64,000 bases of DNA from Firmicutes bacterium UBA5774 (GTDB lineage Bacteria; Bacillota; Clostridia; Peptostreptococcales; Anaerovoracaceae). This document shows, piece after piece, positions 49,561 to 59,092 of the stretch; positions within the stretch are counted from its first letter, which is position 1; each line of letters opens with the position of its first letter. The notes beneath the pieces were generated by a model. The model saw nothing but the letters and a program-made list of their open reading frames with translations. It was not told the origin of the DNA and did not search any database. A program made the translations under genes and the position numbers. Location of the stretch: NCBI GenBank assembly GCA_002418625.1, contig DIEM01000068.1, positions 33,911 to 97,910 on the forward strand, written 5' to 3'.

Positions 49561-52500
49561 ATGCAAAAAATTATCGATCAAACAATCGACTGGAACAGAA
49601 TTGGAGGCTGCGGCAAAGAAAAGTGTAAATACTATATCGAGCAGGCGGCTATAAAAAAAGACTCGAAAGAATTGAATATCCGAATCAGATCGAATTTTAT
49701 CATTCCCTACGACAACCTTGAACTGATCCGGAAGAGGCTGATAGAAGAACTCCCTCATATAAGCGGGGTTTCTTTTGACTTTTTGTATGATGAGATGGTC
49801 GTGCCGGCATGCGAAACCATCAGACTTTATATTGATTATTTGATAGAGGAAGCCTCTGCAGGCAGTACCCATCTGACCAAAACGATACTGCCAGGGAAAG
49901 CCTCTTATGATCAGGACAATGGCATGCTCAGGATCAAGGCGCTTGGAGATATGGCCGTCAAAGAGCTGAATAAGGATACGGGACTCAAATTTTCCCGCAT
50001 TCTATCTGAAAGATTCAATATTACAACCGAAGTAATTTTTGAAAACGATTCGGAGGTCTATAGAGACAAAGCCAGGGAGGCAGAAGCAACTGCTGTTGCA
50101 GAGATCAAGGCAATCGGGACAGGCAATGGCGCCCCTTGTACTTCCCGATCCGTTTCATCCGCTGCCAAACCCTTAAACGATGCTTCGTTCAAGGCAGCCT
50201 CGAAAAAACAGCCTGGCCAATCAGGACGGCTGACAGGGAAAAAAATCATTGATGTGCCGGCTGATATTCGTGAGTTGAATCATAACAGCGGCAGCATGTG
50301 CATCCAGGGAAGGCTTTTCGGCAAGGCGTCCAAAGTAACTAGGAACGGAAAATTATTGGCGACTTTGCTGGTCAATGACAAAACCGGATCCATATGCGCC
50401 AAGCTGTTCCTCTCCCAGGAAAAGTGGGAGGATATCGACAAGAATCTTGAAGTCGGCGACTTTATAAAAATCAAGGGCGAAGTCTCATATGACAATTTTG
50501 AGAACGGCCTGGTGCTGATGGCAAAAGATATCGAAAAAATTGAAGCCGTGAAGCGGGAGGACGACGCGGAAATAAAAAGAGTGGAGCTGCACGCACATAC
50601 AAAAATGAGTGCGATGGACGGATTTATAGATGTCAAGGAAATGATCAATACAGCCGCAAGGTGGGGGCACAAGGCGATAGCTGTGACCGACCACGGCGTC
50701 GCCCAGGCATTTCCGGATGCTATGGAGGCATGCAGAAAACTGAAAGGTGCTATCAAGGTCATCTATGGCATGGAAGCATATGTATTTAATGATGAAGCTT
50801 CATATGCCGGTTATCCGGATGATTTGTCGACAGACAGCGAATATGTTGTTTTTGATATCGAAACCACGGGCTTGTCTTCTGCAACAGATGAAATAATCGA
50901 AATTGGAGCTGTTAAAATAAAAGGAAAGTCCGTAACAGATACTTATCATACATTTGTAAAGCCTTCAAGGGGATATATACCCGATAGAATAACGGAACTG
51001 ACCGGCATCACTTTTGATATGGTAGAAAACGCCCCGGGAATCGACAAGGTTTATTCGGAATTCATCAATTTTTCTTCAGGCATACCGTATGTAGCCCATA
51101 ATGCTGAGTTTGACGTTTCATTTATCAGAGAAATCGCTAGAAAAAAAGGCGAAATTATTGAAAATCATGTCGTCGATACGCTTTATCTTGCAAGACTTTT
51201 ACTGAAGGATCTTAAGCGCCACAAATTGAACCTTGTGGCGGATGCGCTCGGGATCAGGCTTGACAACCATCACCGGGCCATCGATGACGCGAAAGCGACT
51301 GCCGGGATTCTGGTCAAGCTGTTTGAAAAGCTGGAAGAAGCAGGGATATTCCGCCTCAGGGATATTGGAAAGATCGCGTCGAGCACGATCGATTTCAAAA
51401 GCAAGGATACGTTCCATACGATCATATTGGTCCAGGACCATCATGGGCTGAAAAATCTGTATAAATTGATTTCAAGCTCGCATATGGATTATTTCTATAA
51501 AAAACCGCGCATACCAAAATCAGTCCTATCCGCTCACAGGCAAGGCCTTTTGATCGGTTCGGCGTGCCAGGCCGGGGAAGTTTACCAGTCGATACTCAAT
51601 AATAAGACGGATCAGGAGATCAATGATACGGTAAAGTATTATGATTATCTTGAGATCCAGCCGCTGATCAATAATGAATTTCTTGTCAGCGATGAAAAAG
51701 TGGAAAACAGAGAAAGATTGATCGAGATAAATAAGGATATCGTCAGCAGGGGAAAACAGCTCGGCAGAATGACAGTCGCTACCTGTGACGCCCATTATAT
51801 GGATCCGGATGAAGCGCTGTACCGAAAAATCCTGATGTCAGGGCAGAATTACAAAGATATTGAAGGGGACAAGGGACTATATTTCAGAACCACAAGAGAA
51901 ATGCTGGATGAATTCGATTATCTCGGAGAAAATCTTGCAAAGGAGACGGTTATTGACAATCCAAATGCGATCGCGAATCTGATAGAGTCGATACAGCCGA
52001 TACCTGACGGTACGTTCCCTCCGAAAATAGAAGGCTCAGAAGACAGTCTGCGAAATATATGCTGGCAGACCGCCAGGAGCATTTATGGCGATCCGCTGCC
52101 GGAAATCGTTGAAAAAAGATTAAAACGAGAGCTTATGTCGATCATTGACCATGGCTATGCCGTCATGTACGTTGTGGCGCAAATGCTCGTTCGCAAATCA
52201 ATGGCTGATGGCTACCTGGTCGGCTCCAGGGGATCAGTCGGTTCGTCGCTTGCGGCAACCATGAGCGGCATAACCGAAGTCAATCCGCTGCCGGCGCATT
52301 ACATATGTCCAAGCTGCATGCATTCGGATTTTTCGAATCCCGAAGGATGGGACTGCGGCGTCGACATGCCGGACAAGGATTGTCCAATATGCGGGACTCC
52401 TTATAAAAAAGATGGATTCAGCATTCCGTTCGAGGTCTTTCTCGGTTTTGAAGGCGACAAGGAGCCTGATATTGATTTGAATTTCGCCGGGGAATATCAG

Positions 52501-53886
52501 TCAAACGCTCATAAATACACGGAAACTATCTTTGGAAGCGACAATGTGTACAGAGCGGGAACGATCGGTACGATAGCATCCAAGACCGCTTACGGATTTG
52601 TCATGAAGTATTTTGAAGAAAGAACCGAAGCTGTTTCAAAGTGGGAGGCAGAGCGGCTCACACAGTGCTGCACAGGCGTCAAACGCACTACGGGCCAGCA
52701 TCCCGGAGGTGTCATGATCGTCCCGAAGGATAAGGAAATCTATGATTTCTGTCCTATTCAATACCCGGCAAACGATGTGAATTCGGGCGTCATCACGACC
52801 CATTTCGATTATCATTCCATAAGCGGCAGGCTTTTGAAGCTGGATATCCTTGGGCACGATGTCCCGACGATGATCAAAATGCTTCAGGATATGACCGGGC
52901 TGGATCCGTTGACGGTTCCGCTTCGGGACACGAAAGTGAACAGCATATTCAACGGAATAGACGGTATTGATATTAAAATCCCGAATTACAGATATAATCA
53001 CGGGAGCTTCGGCATTCCGGAATTCGGAACAAGATTCGTACGTCAGATGCTGGATGTGACAAATCCCTCAACATTCTCGGATCTTGTACGAATATCCGGC
53101 CTTTCGCACGGCACGAACGTATGGCTGAACAACGCGTCGGATCTTATTGCCGGCGGAACGGCTGAACTCAAGGATGTCATATCGACGCGCGATGACATTA
53201 TGAATTTTCTGATCAATAAAGGCGTCGCGAATAAAACCGCATTCAAGATCATGGAAAACGTCAGAAAAGGCAGAGGCGTCACTGAAGAGGAAGCGGAGGC
53301 CATGCGCTCAAAGGGCGTCCCGGAATGGTACATCGAATCATGCAGAAAGATAGAATACATGTTCCCAAAAGCCCATGCGGTGGCTTATGTGATGATGTCC
53401 TACAGGATCGCTTATTATAAGGTTTATTATCCTGAAGCATTTTATGCTGTTGCATTTTCCATGAAAGTATCGGAATTTGATGCCGATACGATTCTCAAAG
53501 GCATTAAAGCGATCGAGAAGAAAATCGAAGCGATTGAGGAGCTTGGCAAAAATGCGGCTAAAAAAGAGGAAAGCGAAATCACTGTACTGGAGCTTGCATA
53601 TGAAATGTATGCGCGCGGCTATGAATTCATGCCCGCTGCGATCGGCGTCTCGAACGCTCTTGATTTCAAGGTCGTAGACGGTAAAGTAGTTCTGCCGCTG
53701 GCGGCTCTTGCCGGCGTCGGCGAAAGTGCTGCGTTATCGATCAATGCTGAATTTGCCAAAGGCCCATTTATGTCGGTGGATGATCTTAAAAACAGGACCA
53801 GGATCAATAAAACCGCCGTCGCGGCGCTTCAGGAACACGGCACTCTGGCAACGCTGCCTGAATCAGATCAGTTGTCGTTATTTTAG
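49561..53886 (+). CDS. polC: DNA polymerase III subunit alpha, PolC type
   Basis: Replicative polymerase of low-G+C Gram-positives with built-in proofreading. 1441 residues. Domains in order: an N-terminal PolC domain (1-170), OB-fold (about 245-320), PHP part 1 beginning HAHTKMSAMDG with His344 and His346, a DEDDh exonuclease (FDIETTGL with Asp432 and Glu434, to about 600), PHP part 2, then the palm with GSRGSVGSS and EPDIDLNF holding catalytic aspartates, a zinc-ribbon CPSCMH...CPICGTPY near 918-950, and the C-terminal fingers and HhH region. The ATG at 49561 has AGGAG 6 bases upstream; a TTG at 49531 has none. Confidence 0.98.
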   Translation: MQKIIDQTIDWNRIGGCGKEKCKYYIEQAAIKKDSKELNIRIRSNFIIPYDNLELIRKRLIEELPHISGVSFDFLYDEMVVPACETIRLYIDYLIEEASAGSTHLTKTILPGKASYDQDNGMLRIKALGDMAVKELNKDTGLKFSRILSERFNITTEVIFENDSEVYRDKAREAEATAVAEIKAIGTGNGAPCTSRSVSSAAKPLNDASFKAASKKQPGQSGRLTGKKIIDVPADIRELNHNSGSMCIQGRLFGKASKVTRNGKLLATLLVNDKTGSICAKLFLSQEKWEDIDKNLEVGDFIKIKGEVSYDNFENGLVLMAKDIEKIEAVKREDDAEIKRVELHAHTKMSAMDGFIDVKEMINTAARWGHKAIAVTDHGVAQAFPDAMEACRKLKGAIKVIYGMEAYVFNDEASYAGYPDDLSTDSEYVVFDIETTGLSSATDEIIEIGAVKIKGKSVTDTYHTFVKPSRGYIPDRITELTGITFDMVENAPGIDKVYSEFINFSSGIPYVAHNAEFDVSFIREIARKKGEIIENHVVDTLYLARLLLKDLKRHKLNLVADALGIRLDNHHRAIDDAKATAGILVKLFEKLEEAGIFRLRDIGKIASSTIDFKSKDTFHTIILVQDHHGLKNLYKLISSSHMDYFYKKPRIPKSVLSAHRQGLLIGSACQAGEVYQSILNNKTDQEINDTVKYYDYLEIQPLINNEFLVSDEKVENRERLIEINKDIVSRGKQLGRMTVATCDAHYMDPDEALYRKILMSGQNYKDIEGDKGLYFRTTREMLDEFDYLGENLAKETVIDNPNAIANLIESIQPIPDGTFPPKIEGSEDSLRNICWQTARSIYGDPLPEIVEKRLKRELMSIIDHGYAVMYVVAQMLVRKSMADGYLVGSRGSVGSSLAATMSGITEVNPLPAHYICPSCMHSDFSNPEGWDCGVDMPDKDCPICGTPYKKDGFSIPFEVFLGFEGDKEPDIDLNFAGEYQSNAHKYTETIFGSDNVYRAGTIGTIASKTAYGFVMKYFEERTEAVSKWEAERLTQCCTGVKRTTGQHPGGVMIVPKDKEIYDFCPIQYPANDVNSGVITTHFDYHSISGRLLKLDILGHDVPTMIKMLQDMTGLDPLTVPLRDTKVNSIFNGIDGIDIKIPNYRYNHGSFGIPEFGTRFVRQMLDVTNPSTFSDLVRISGLSHGTNVWLNNASDLIAGGTAELKDVISTRDDIMNFLINKGVANKTAFKIMENVRKGRGVTEEEAEAMRSKGVPEWYIESCRKIEYMFPKAHAVAYVMMSYRIAYYKVYYPEAFYAVAFSMKVSEFDADTILKGIKAIEKKIEAIEELGKNAAKKEESEITVLELAYEMYARGYEFMPAAIGVSNALDFKVVDGKVVLPLAALAGVGESAALSINAEFAKGPFMSVDDLKNRTRINKTAVAALQEHGTLATLPESDQLSLF

Positions 53887-53919
53887 CAGATTCGAATTTG
53901 AAAATATTTTAAAATAATG

Positions 53920-54009
53920 TTGATTTTCGAACGCTCTTATGTTATATTGTATAAGGCATAAGTAATAAAAACGTTAGCAAAGAGTGGGGTTGCCCACTCT
54001 TTCGTTTTT
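53920..54009 (+). promoter_or_regulatory. Promoter and hairpin leader of the rimP-nusA-infB operon
   Basis: TTGATT (53920-53925), 17-base spacer and TATATT (53943-53948) predict a start near 53955. The leader has a perfect 10-bp stem AAAGAGTGGG (53979-53988) with CCCACTCTTT (53993-54002), extended by AAAAACG with CGTTTTT (ending 54009). It closely resembles the rimP leader class of candidate attenuators described upstream of this operon in many bacteria. Confidence 0.7.
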
Positions 54010-54041
54010 AACCTTCGGGATTCAATAAAGAGGAGGTCTTC

Positions 54042-54527
54042 ATGAGTAAGAAAAAGATAACGGAATTGGTGCCCGAATTGCTGGAATCTTTTTTAGCGGA
54101 CAACCAATATGAACTATTCAATATTGAGTATGTCAAAGAAGGCAAGGACTGGTTTTTAAGGATATACATCGATCGGCTGCCCGATGCTTATGGCAACGAA
54201 CAAAGCGTCGGCATCGATGATTGCGAGAAGGTCAGCCGCTTCATCAGCGATAAGCTTGACGAAGCTGATCTTATCGAACGCAATTATTATCTCGAGGTAT
54301 CTTCGCCCGGCCTCGACAGACCGCTGCTCAAAGAGTCTGATTACATCAAGCATCAGGGCAAACTCGTGGAGGTTTTCTTATATAAGGCCTTGGATGGGAA
54401 AAAGGTCATTTCAGGCGAATTAGCCGGAACAACTGAAGAAAACATTTTGATCAAGGATGAAAACGGCAAAATTATAGAGATTTCAAAAGATAAAATAGCA
54501 AAGACAAAATTAGCTGTTATTTTTTAA
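54042..54527 (+). CDS. rimP: Ribosome maturation factor RimP
   Basis: A 161-residue 30S assembly factor. The N-terminal alpha-beta domain has YELFNIEYVKEGKDWFLRIYIDR (landmark VKEGKDWFLRIYID near 28-41), IDDCEKVSRFISDKLDE near 60, and the connector LEVSSPGLDRPL near 88-99 before an SH3-like C-terminal domain. AGGAGG precedes the ATG. It is always found before nusA. Confidence 0.97.
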   Translation: MSKKKITELVPELLESFLADNQYELFNIEYVKEGKDWFLRIYIDRLPDAYGNEQSVGIDDCEKVSRFISDKLDEADLIERNYYLEVSSPGLDRPLLKESDYIKHQGKLVEVFLYKALDGKKVISGELAGTTEENILIKDENGKIIEISKDKIAKTKLAVIF

Positions 54528-54545
54528 GGAGGAGAACAGTCGGAA

Positions 54546-56006
54546 ATGAACAAGGAATTTTTAAAAGCAGTCGAGGATTTGGAAAAAGAAAAAGAGATCT
54601 CAAAGGAGCTTTTGATGGAAGCCATTGAATCGGCGCTGGTTTCCGCGTATAAGAAAAATTATGGCTCTTCCCAGAACGTCAGAGTGGATATCGATCCTGA
54701 TACAGGCATTTTCGAAGTCTATATGCAAAGAGAGGTCGTCGAGGAAGTCAGCGACAAATATGCTGAGATATCGCTTGAGGAAGCACGAGAGGCCGACAAG
54801 AATTACAAGCTCGGGGATATAGTCGAAAAACGGGTAACGCCTAAGGATTTTGGAAGGATTGCGGCTCAAACCGCCAAGCAGGTCGTCGTACAGCGCATCA
54901 GGGAAGCGGAAAGAGGAATGATCTATGATGATTTCTCCAGCAGGCAAAGCGAATTGATCACAGGCATCATCCAGAGGATCAGCAATGACACTATTTTTAT
55001 AAATATGGGCAAGACCGAAGGGATCCTTGCACATACCGAGCAGGTCAAAGGTGAAAGATATACTGTCAACAGCAGATTGAAAGTATATATCATGGATGTC
55101 AAAAAGACGACAAAGGGCCCGCAGGTGTATTTGTCGAGGTCACATCCGGGTCTCGTCAAGCGGCTGTTTGAACTTGAAGTTCCCGAGATCCATGACGGCA
55201 TTGTCGAAATCAAGAGCATATCCAGAGAAGCTGGCTCGAGAACAAAAATTGCCGTACATACAAACGACCCTAACGTCGATGCGGTCGGAGCCTGCGTCGG
55301 ATCGCGGGGAAACAGGGTACAGAATATAGTCGACGAGCTTTTCGGCGAAAAGATAGACATCATTAACTGGAGTGCCAGTTCCGCGGAGCTTATCAAAAGC
55401 GCTCTCAGCCCTGCAAAGGTCGAAAAAGTGATCCTGCATGAATCCGATAAGTCGGCTACGGTCGTCGTGCCGGATTATCAGTTGTCTCTTGCCATAGGCA
55501 AAGAAGGCCAGAATGTCAGGCTTGCCGCAAAATTGTGCGGTTGGAAGATCGACATCAAGAGTCATACGCAATTCTTCCCGGACGGAGAACCGCTTGAGGA
55601 AGACAACGAGCCTGAAGCGGCGGTGATTCCGGAACCTGCCGAAGAAGCAGCAGTTGAGGAGGCGGCTGCCGAACCGACTGAAGCTGAGGCAGCGGAAGAG
55701 GCTGAAGAAGAACAGGCTGCTGAGGCGGCTGAAGAGGAATCATTTGAAGAGCCGAAAGAGGCGGAGGAAGAATACGCGGACGCCGGGCCGGTCGAGCCGT
55801 CTGAAGAGGTGAAGGAAAAAAATGTTGAGATAACCGAAGGCGCTCATCCAAAAGGCAAAAAGAAAGCCGGCAAGAAATCGGGCGCAGCGGATATAATCGA
55901 AGAGGCTCCGGCTAAAACCAAGAAGCCGAAGATCAAAAAGTCACCGAAGAAAAATTCCGGATACAGAAATTATGAGGATTACGAAGATGACGATGACGAT
56001 ATTTAA
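54546..56006 (+). CDS. nusA: Transcription factor NusA with a long charged C-terminal tail
   Basis: Binds RNA polymerase and controls pausing, termination and antitermination. The N-terminal domain (1-125), S1 domain (about 135-200), KH1 and KH2 (to about 345; GACVGSRGNRVQN and SLAIGKEGQNVRLAAKL) are intact. After residue about 350 a 135-residue extension not found in Bacillus NusA follows: first Glu/Ala-rich, then Lys-rich (KKKAGKKSG), ending in an acidic DDDDDI. It is probably disordered. GGAGGAG lies upstream of the ATG. Confidence 0.97.
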   Translation: MNKEFLKAVEDLEKEKEISKELLMEAIESALVSAYKKNYGSSQNVRVDIDPDTGIFEVYMQREVVEEVSDKYAEISLEEAREADKNYKLGDIVEKRVTPKDFGRIAAQTAKQVVVQRIREAERGMIYDDFSSRQSELITGIIQRISNDTIFINMGKTEGILAHTEQVKGERYTVNSRLKVYIMDVKKTTKGPQVYLSRSHPGLVKRLFELEVPEIHDGIVEIKSISREAGSRTKIAVHTNDPNVDAVGACVGSRGNRVQNIVDELFGEKIDIINWSASSAELIKSALSPAKVEKVILHESDKSATVVVPDYQLSLAIGKEGQNVRLAAKLCGWKIDIKSHTQFFPDGEPLEEDNEPEAAVIPEPAEEAAVEEAAAEPTEAEAAEEAEEEQAAEAAEEESFEEPKEAEEEYADAGPVEPSEEVKEKNVEITEGAHPKGKKKAGKKSGAADIIEEAPAKTKKPKIKKSPKKNSGYRNYEDYEDDDDDI

Positions 56007-56037
56007 AAGTCGCGTTGTCAAAAGGAAGTGATACGGA

Positions 56038-56319
56038 TTGAAGGCAAAGAAAATACCGATGAGGCGTTGCGTGGGATGCATGGAGTCAAAGCCTAAAAGA
56101 GAGCTGATACGCATCGTGGCTGACAAGGACGGGCACATCAGCATCGATCCGACGGGAAAAGCTGCAGGGCGAGGTGTCTATCTCTGTCCGAGCCAGGAAT
56201 GCTTTGCCCAGGCGAGAAAAAAACGAGCGATAAAGAGAAGCCTTGAGATCGAGATCCCTGAAGAGAGATTGGATCAATTATTTGAAGAATTGAGAGCGTA
56301 TGAGAAAAAAGATTCATAG
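56038..56319 (+). CDS. rnpM: RNase P modulator RnpM (YlxR family)
   Basis: A 93-residue YlxR protein that binds the RNase P RNA and tunes its activity in Bacillus. Typical residues are RRCVGCMESKPKRELIRIV (landmark RRCVGC at 9-14), GKAAGRGVYLCPSQECF near 40-57. The start is TTG at 56038, 9 bases after AAGGAAG; the family nearly always starts here. It overlaps ylxQ by 20 bases. Confidence 0.95.
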   Translation: MKAKKIPMRRCVGCMESKPKRELIRIVADKDGHISIDPTGKAAGRGVYLCPSQECFAQARKKRAIKRSLEIEIPEERLDQLFEELRAYEKKDS

Positions 56320-56635
56320 TTATCTCGGCTTTGCAAAAAGGTCAGGAAATCTGCTTGCGGGATATAACACTTGCGAAATGGCTATTTCCAGAAGAAAAGC
56401 AAAACTGATCATTCTGACTGGCGATATAGCCGAAAATACAAAAAAGAAGTTCACCAAAATGGCGCGGGATGCCGGGGTCCCGATATATGTCTATGGAGAT
56501 GCGTCAGACGTTCCATTATACGCCGGCAGCGAAGGCAAGGGAGTGTTTTGTGTTACAAACAGCCATTTTGCCAAAATAATAGAAAATGAAATAATTCTTG
56601 AAATAAAGGAAGAAAATAGCATGCAAGATAAATAG
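56300..56635 (+). CDS. ylxQ: L7Ae-family ribosomal protein YlxQ
   Basis: A 111-residue L7Ae/L30e-fold protein that binds kink-turn RNA; its cellular role is not settled. HSYLGFAKRSGNLLAGYNTCE (landmark GFAKRSGNLLAG near 10-21), LIILTGDIAENTKKKF near 37 and VTNSHFAKII near 85 are family features. Always between ylxR and infB in this operon. Confidence 0.94.
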   Translation: MRKKIHSYLGFAKRSGNLLAGYNTCEMAISRRKAKLIILTGDIAENTKKKFTKMARDAGVPIYVYGDASDVPLYAGSEGKGVFCVTNSHFAKIIENEIILEIKEENSMQDK

Positions 56636-56659
56636 TTGAAGAAACAGGAGGTGTTCTTA

Positions 56660-58705
56660 TTGACTACAACAAAAAGAGTGTACGAATTGGCAAAGGAGTT
56701 GTCAAAGAGCAATAAGGAAATGATGGATATCATTACCGCCATGGGGATCGAGATCAGAAGCCACATGAGCGTATTGTCGGAAGAGGAAATAAAGAGGATC
56801 ACAAAGCAGGTCCAGCCGAAAAAGGAAGAGCCGAAAAAAGAAGTTAAACCGGCAGCAAAAAAAGAAGCTAAACCGACAGCGCGCACAAAGCCGCAGGCAA
56901 AAAGCACAACGAGAGAATCGCGTGAGCATGAGAGCGCCGAAAATCAAGGGCCGAAAGGCATTGTCATCAATGTGCCCATCACCGTGGCCGGTTTTGCGGA
57001 CCAGATCAGCAAATCATCCAGCGAAATCATCATGAAACTGATGAGGCTGGGTATCATGGCCAATATAAACCAGAACATCGATGAAGACACCGTCCTGATC
57101 CTGGCCGACGAGCTTGGAGTCAATGTCGAAATCGGCAATGTCGGCATCGCGATCGTCGAGGAAGGCCTTGACCTCCATGAAGACAAGCCGGAGGATCTCA
57201 AGACAAGACCACCGATCATCACTGTAATGGGACATGTAGATCACGGTAAGACATCCCTGCTCGATACCATCAGAAAATCAAATATCACCGCAACGGAATC
57301 GGGCGGTATCACTCAGCATATCGGCGCGTCTGAAGTCTATGTGGGAGAGAAGAAGATTGTCTTTCTCGATACGCCCGGCCATGAGGCTTTCACCGCCATG
57401 CGAGCGAGAGGAGCTCATGTGACCGATATCGCCGTCCTTGTCGTCGCGGCGGATGACAGCGTAAAGCCTCAGACAATAGAGGCGATCAGCCATGCAAGAG
57501 CTGCCAACGTGCCTGTGATCGTTGCCATAAACAAGATAGACAAGCCGGGAGCAAATGTCGAAAAGGTCAAAAGCGACCTCACGATGCAGGGCGTCCTGAT
57601 CGAAGAACTGGGAGGCGAAACGATTTGCGTTCCCGTTTCCGCCAAGACACGCGAAGGCATTGACTCGCTGCTTGACATGATATTGCTTCAAGCTGAAATT
57701 CTTGAACTGAAGGCGAATCCCCACAGACTTGCGATGGGCACAGTCATAGAAGCAAGGCTTGACAAGGCAAAAGGGCCGGTCGCAACGCTGCTGATCCAAA
57801 ACGGAAGCTTGCATATAGGCATGCCGATCGTTGCGGGAACATGCAGTGGAAAGATCCGGGCAATGACTAATTTCAAAGGGATACCATTGAAGAAGGCAGG
57901 ACCTGCGACAGCAGTCGAAGTGCTCGGATTGACGGACGTTCCTGAAGCAGGCGATGAGTTCAATGCAGTCAAGGATGAAAAAATCGCAAGGGAGATCGCT
58001 GAAAAGCGTTCAATAAGGTTCAGGGAAGAGATCATGGCCAGGAACAGCAGTGTAACGCTGCAGGAATTGTTCGACAAGATCCAGATCGGCGAAATCAAGG
58101 AATTGAACCTGATCATCAAGGGCGATGTGCAGGGTTCGGTAGGAGCGCTGATCCAGTCTCTCGAAAAAATGACGAACGAGAATGTAAAAGTCAAAATCAT
58201 CCACTCCGGTGTCGGAACGATTACGGAATCCGATGTCATGCTGGCCAGCACATCCGGCGCGATCATTATCGGATTCAATGTACGCGCAAATACCGCGGTT
58301 GCTCAGATGGCAGAGCGTGAAAATATTGAAATCCGAAATTACAGGGTCATATACGAAGTGATCGAAGATATCGAAGCGGCCATGAGAGGTATGCTGGATC
58401 CCGTATTCAAGGAAGTCATTCTGGGCAAAGCGGAAATCCGGAACACTTTCAAGGTTCCGGGAGCAGGGATCATTGGCGGCGCATATGTGACAGAAGGAAA
58501 AATATTGCGAAATGCTCAGATAAGGTTGCTACGGGATGGAATCATCATCCATGAAGGCAAAATTTCATCACTTAGAAGATTCAAGGATGATGTCAAGGAA
58601 GTAGCGACGAGCTATGAATGCGGAATAGGAATAGAAAATTATAACGATCTCAAGGAAGGCGACATCATTGAAGCTTTCAAGATGGAAGAGATCATAAGAA
58701 AATAG
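56660..58705 (+). CDS. infB: Translation initiation factor IF-2
   Basis: GTPase that brings fMet-tRNA to the 30S subunit. The N-terminal IF2-N helix KRVYELAKELSKSNKEMMD is followed by a short Lys/Glu/Ala linker (about 45-90), another IF2-N module and the G domain with GHVDHGKT at 191-198, DTPGHEAF near 237 and NKIDKPGAN near 291; domains II-IV follow. TTG at 56660 is chosen because AGGAGGT is five bases upstream and the protein then starts in register with the family; TTG 56636 lacks a site. 681 residues, with a linker shorter than in enterobacteria. Confidence 0.97.
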   Translation: MTTTKRVYELAKELSKSNKEMMDIITAMGIEIRSHMSVLSEEEIKRITKQVQPKKEEPKKEVKPAAKKEAKPTARTKPQAKSTTRESREHESAENQGPKGIVINVPITVAGFADQISKSSSEIIMKLMRLGIMANINQNIDEDTVLILADELGVNVEIGNVGIAIVEEGLDLHEDKPEDLKTRPPIITVMGHVDHGKTSLLDTIRKSNITATESGGITQHIGASEVYVGEKKIVFLDTPGHEAFTAMRARGAHVTDIAVLVVAADDSVKPQTIEAISHARAANVPVIVAINKIDKPGANVEKVKSDLTMQGVLIEELGGETICVPVSAKTREGIDSLLDMILLQAEILELKANPHRLAMGTVIEARLDKAKGPVATLLIQNGSLHIGMPIVAGTCSGKIRAMTNFKGIPLKKAGPATAVEVLGLTDVPEAGDEFNAVKDEKIAREIAEKRSIRFREEIMARNSSVTLQELFDKIQIGEIKELNLIIKGDVQGSVGALIQSLEKMTNENVKVKIIHSGVGTITESDVMLASTSGAIIIGFNVRANTAVAQMAERENIEIRNYRVIYEVIEDIEAAMRGMLDPVFKEVILGKAEIRNTFKVPGAGIIGGAYVTEGKILRNAQIRLLRDGIIIHEGKISSLRRFKDDVKEVATSYECGIGIENYNDLKEGDIIEAFKMEEIIRK

Positions 58706-58714
58706 GTGGGATAA

Positions 58715-59080
58715 ATGGGTAAAAACTACAGACCCGGAAGAATCGGCGAGGAAATCAGAAGGATCATCAGTGAAATGCTGCTTAGAGAGCTTAAGGACCC
58801 CAGGCTGGTTTCATGCATGGTCAGTATTACAAGTGTCGATGTCACAAAAGATCACAGTTACGCAACTGTTTTTGTGAGTGTTGTTTCTCCGTCAGATGTC
58901 GCTAATGAGAATGAAGAACTGAAAAGTGATGTTATTGATGCATTCAACAGCGCAAAAGGATTCATAAGGAGAGAACTTGGCAAAGATCTGGAGCTAAGAC
59001 ATGTGCCTGAATTGATATTTAAAATTGATACATCGCTTGAATACGGAAGGCATATGGACAAACTGATCGATAGTTTATAA
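58715..59080 (+). CDS. rbfA: 30S ribosome-binding factor RbfA
   Basis: Cold-shock and maturation factor for the 5' end of 16S rRNA. The 121-residue KH-like protein has RIGEEIRRIISEMLLRELKDPR (landmark LLRELKDPRL near 23-32), VTSVDVTKDHSYATVFVS-like ITSVDVTKDHSYATVFV, and GFIRRELGKDLELRHVPEL. It follows infB by 9 bases in the standard order. Confidence 0.97.
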   Translation: MGKNYRPGRIGEEIRRIISEMLLRELKDPRLVSCMVSITSVDVTKDHSYATVFVSVVSPSDVANENEELKSDVIDAFNSAKGFIRRELGKDLELRHVPELIFKIDTSLEYGRHMDKLIDSL

Positions 59081-59092
59081 GGAGTAAATGGC

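Noticed and set aside
50280..50762. Minus-strand frame of 160 codons inside polC
   Set aside because: Antisense shadow of polC codons; no homology and no ribosome site.
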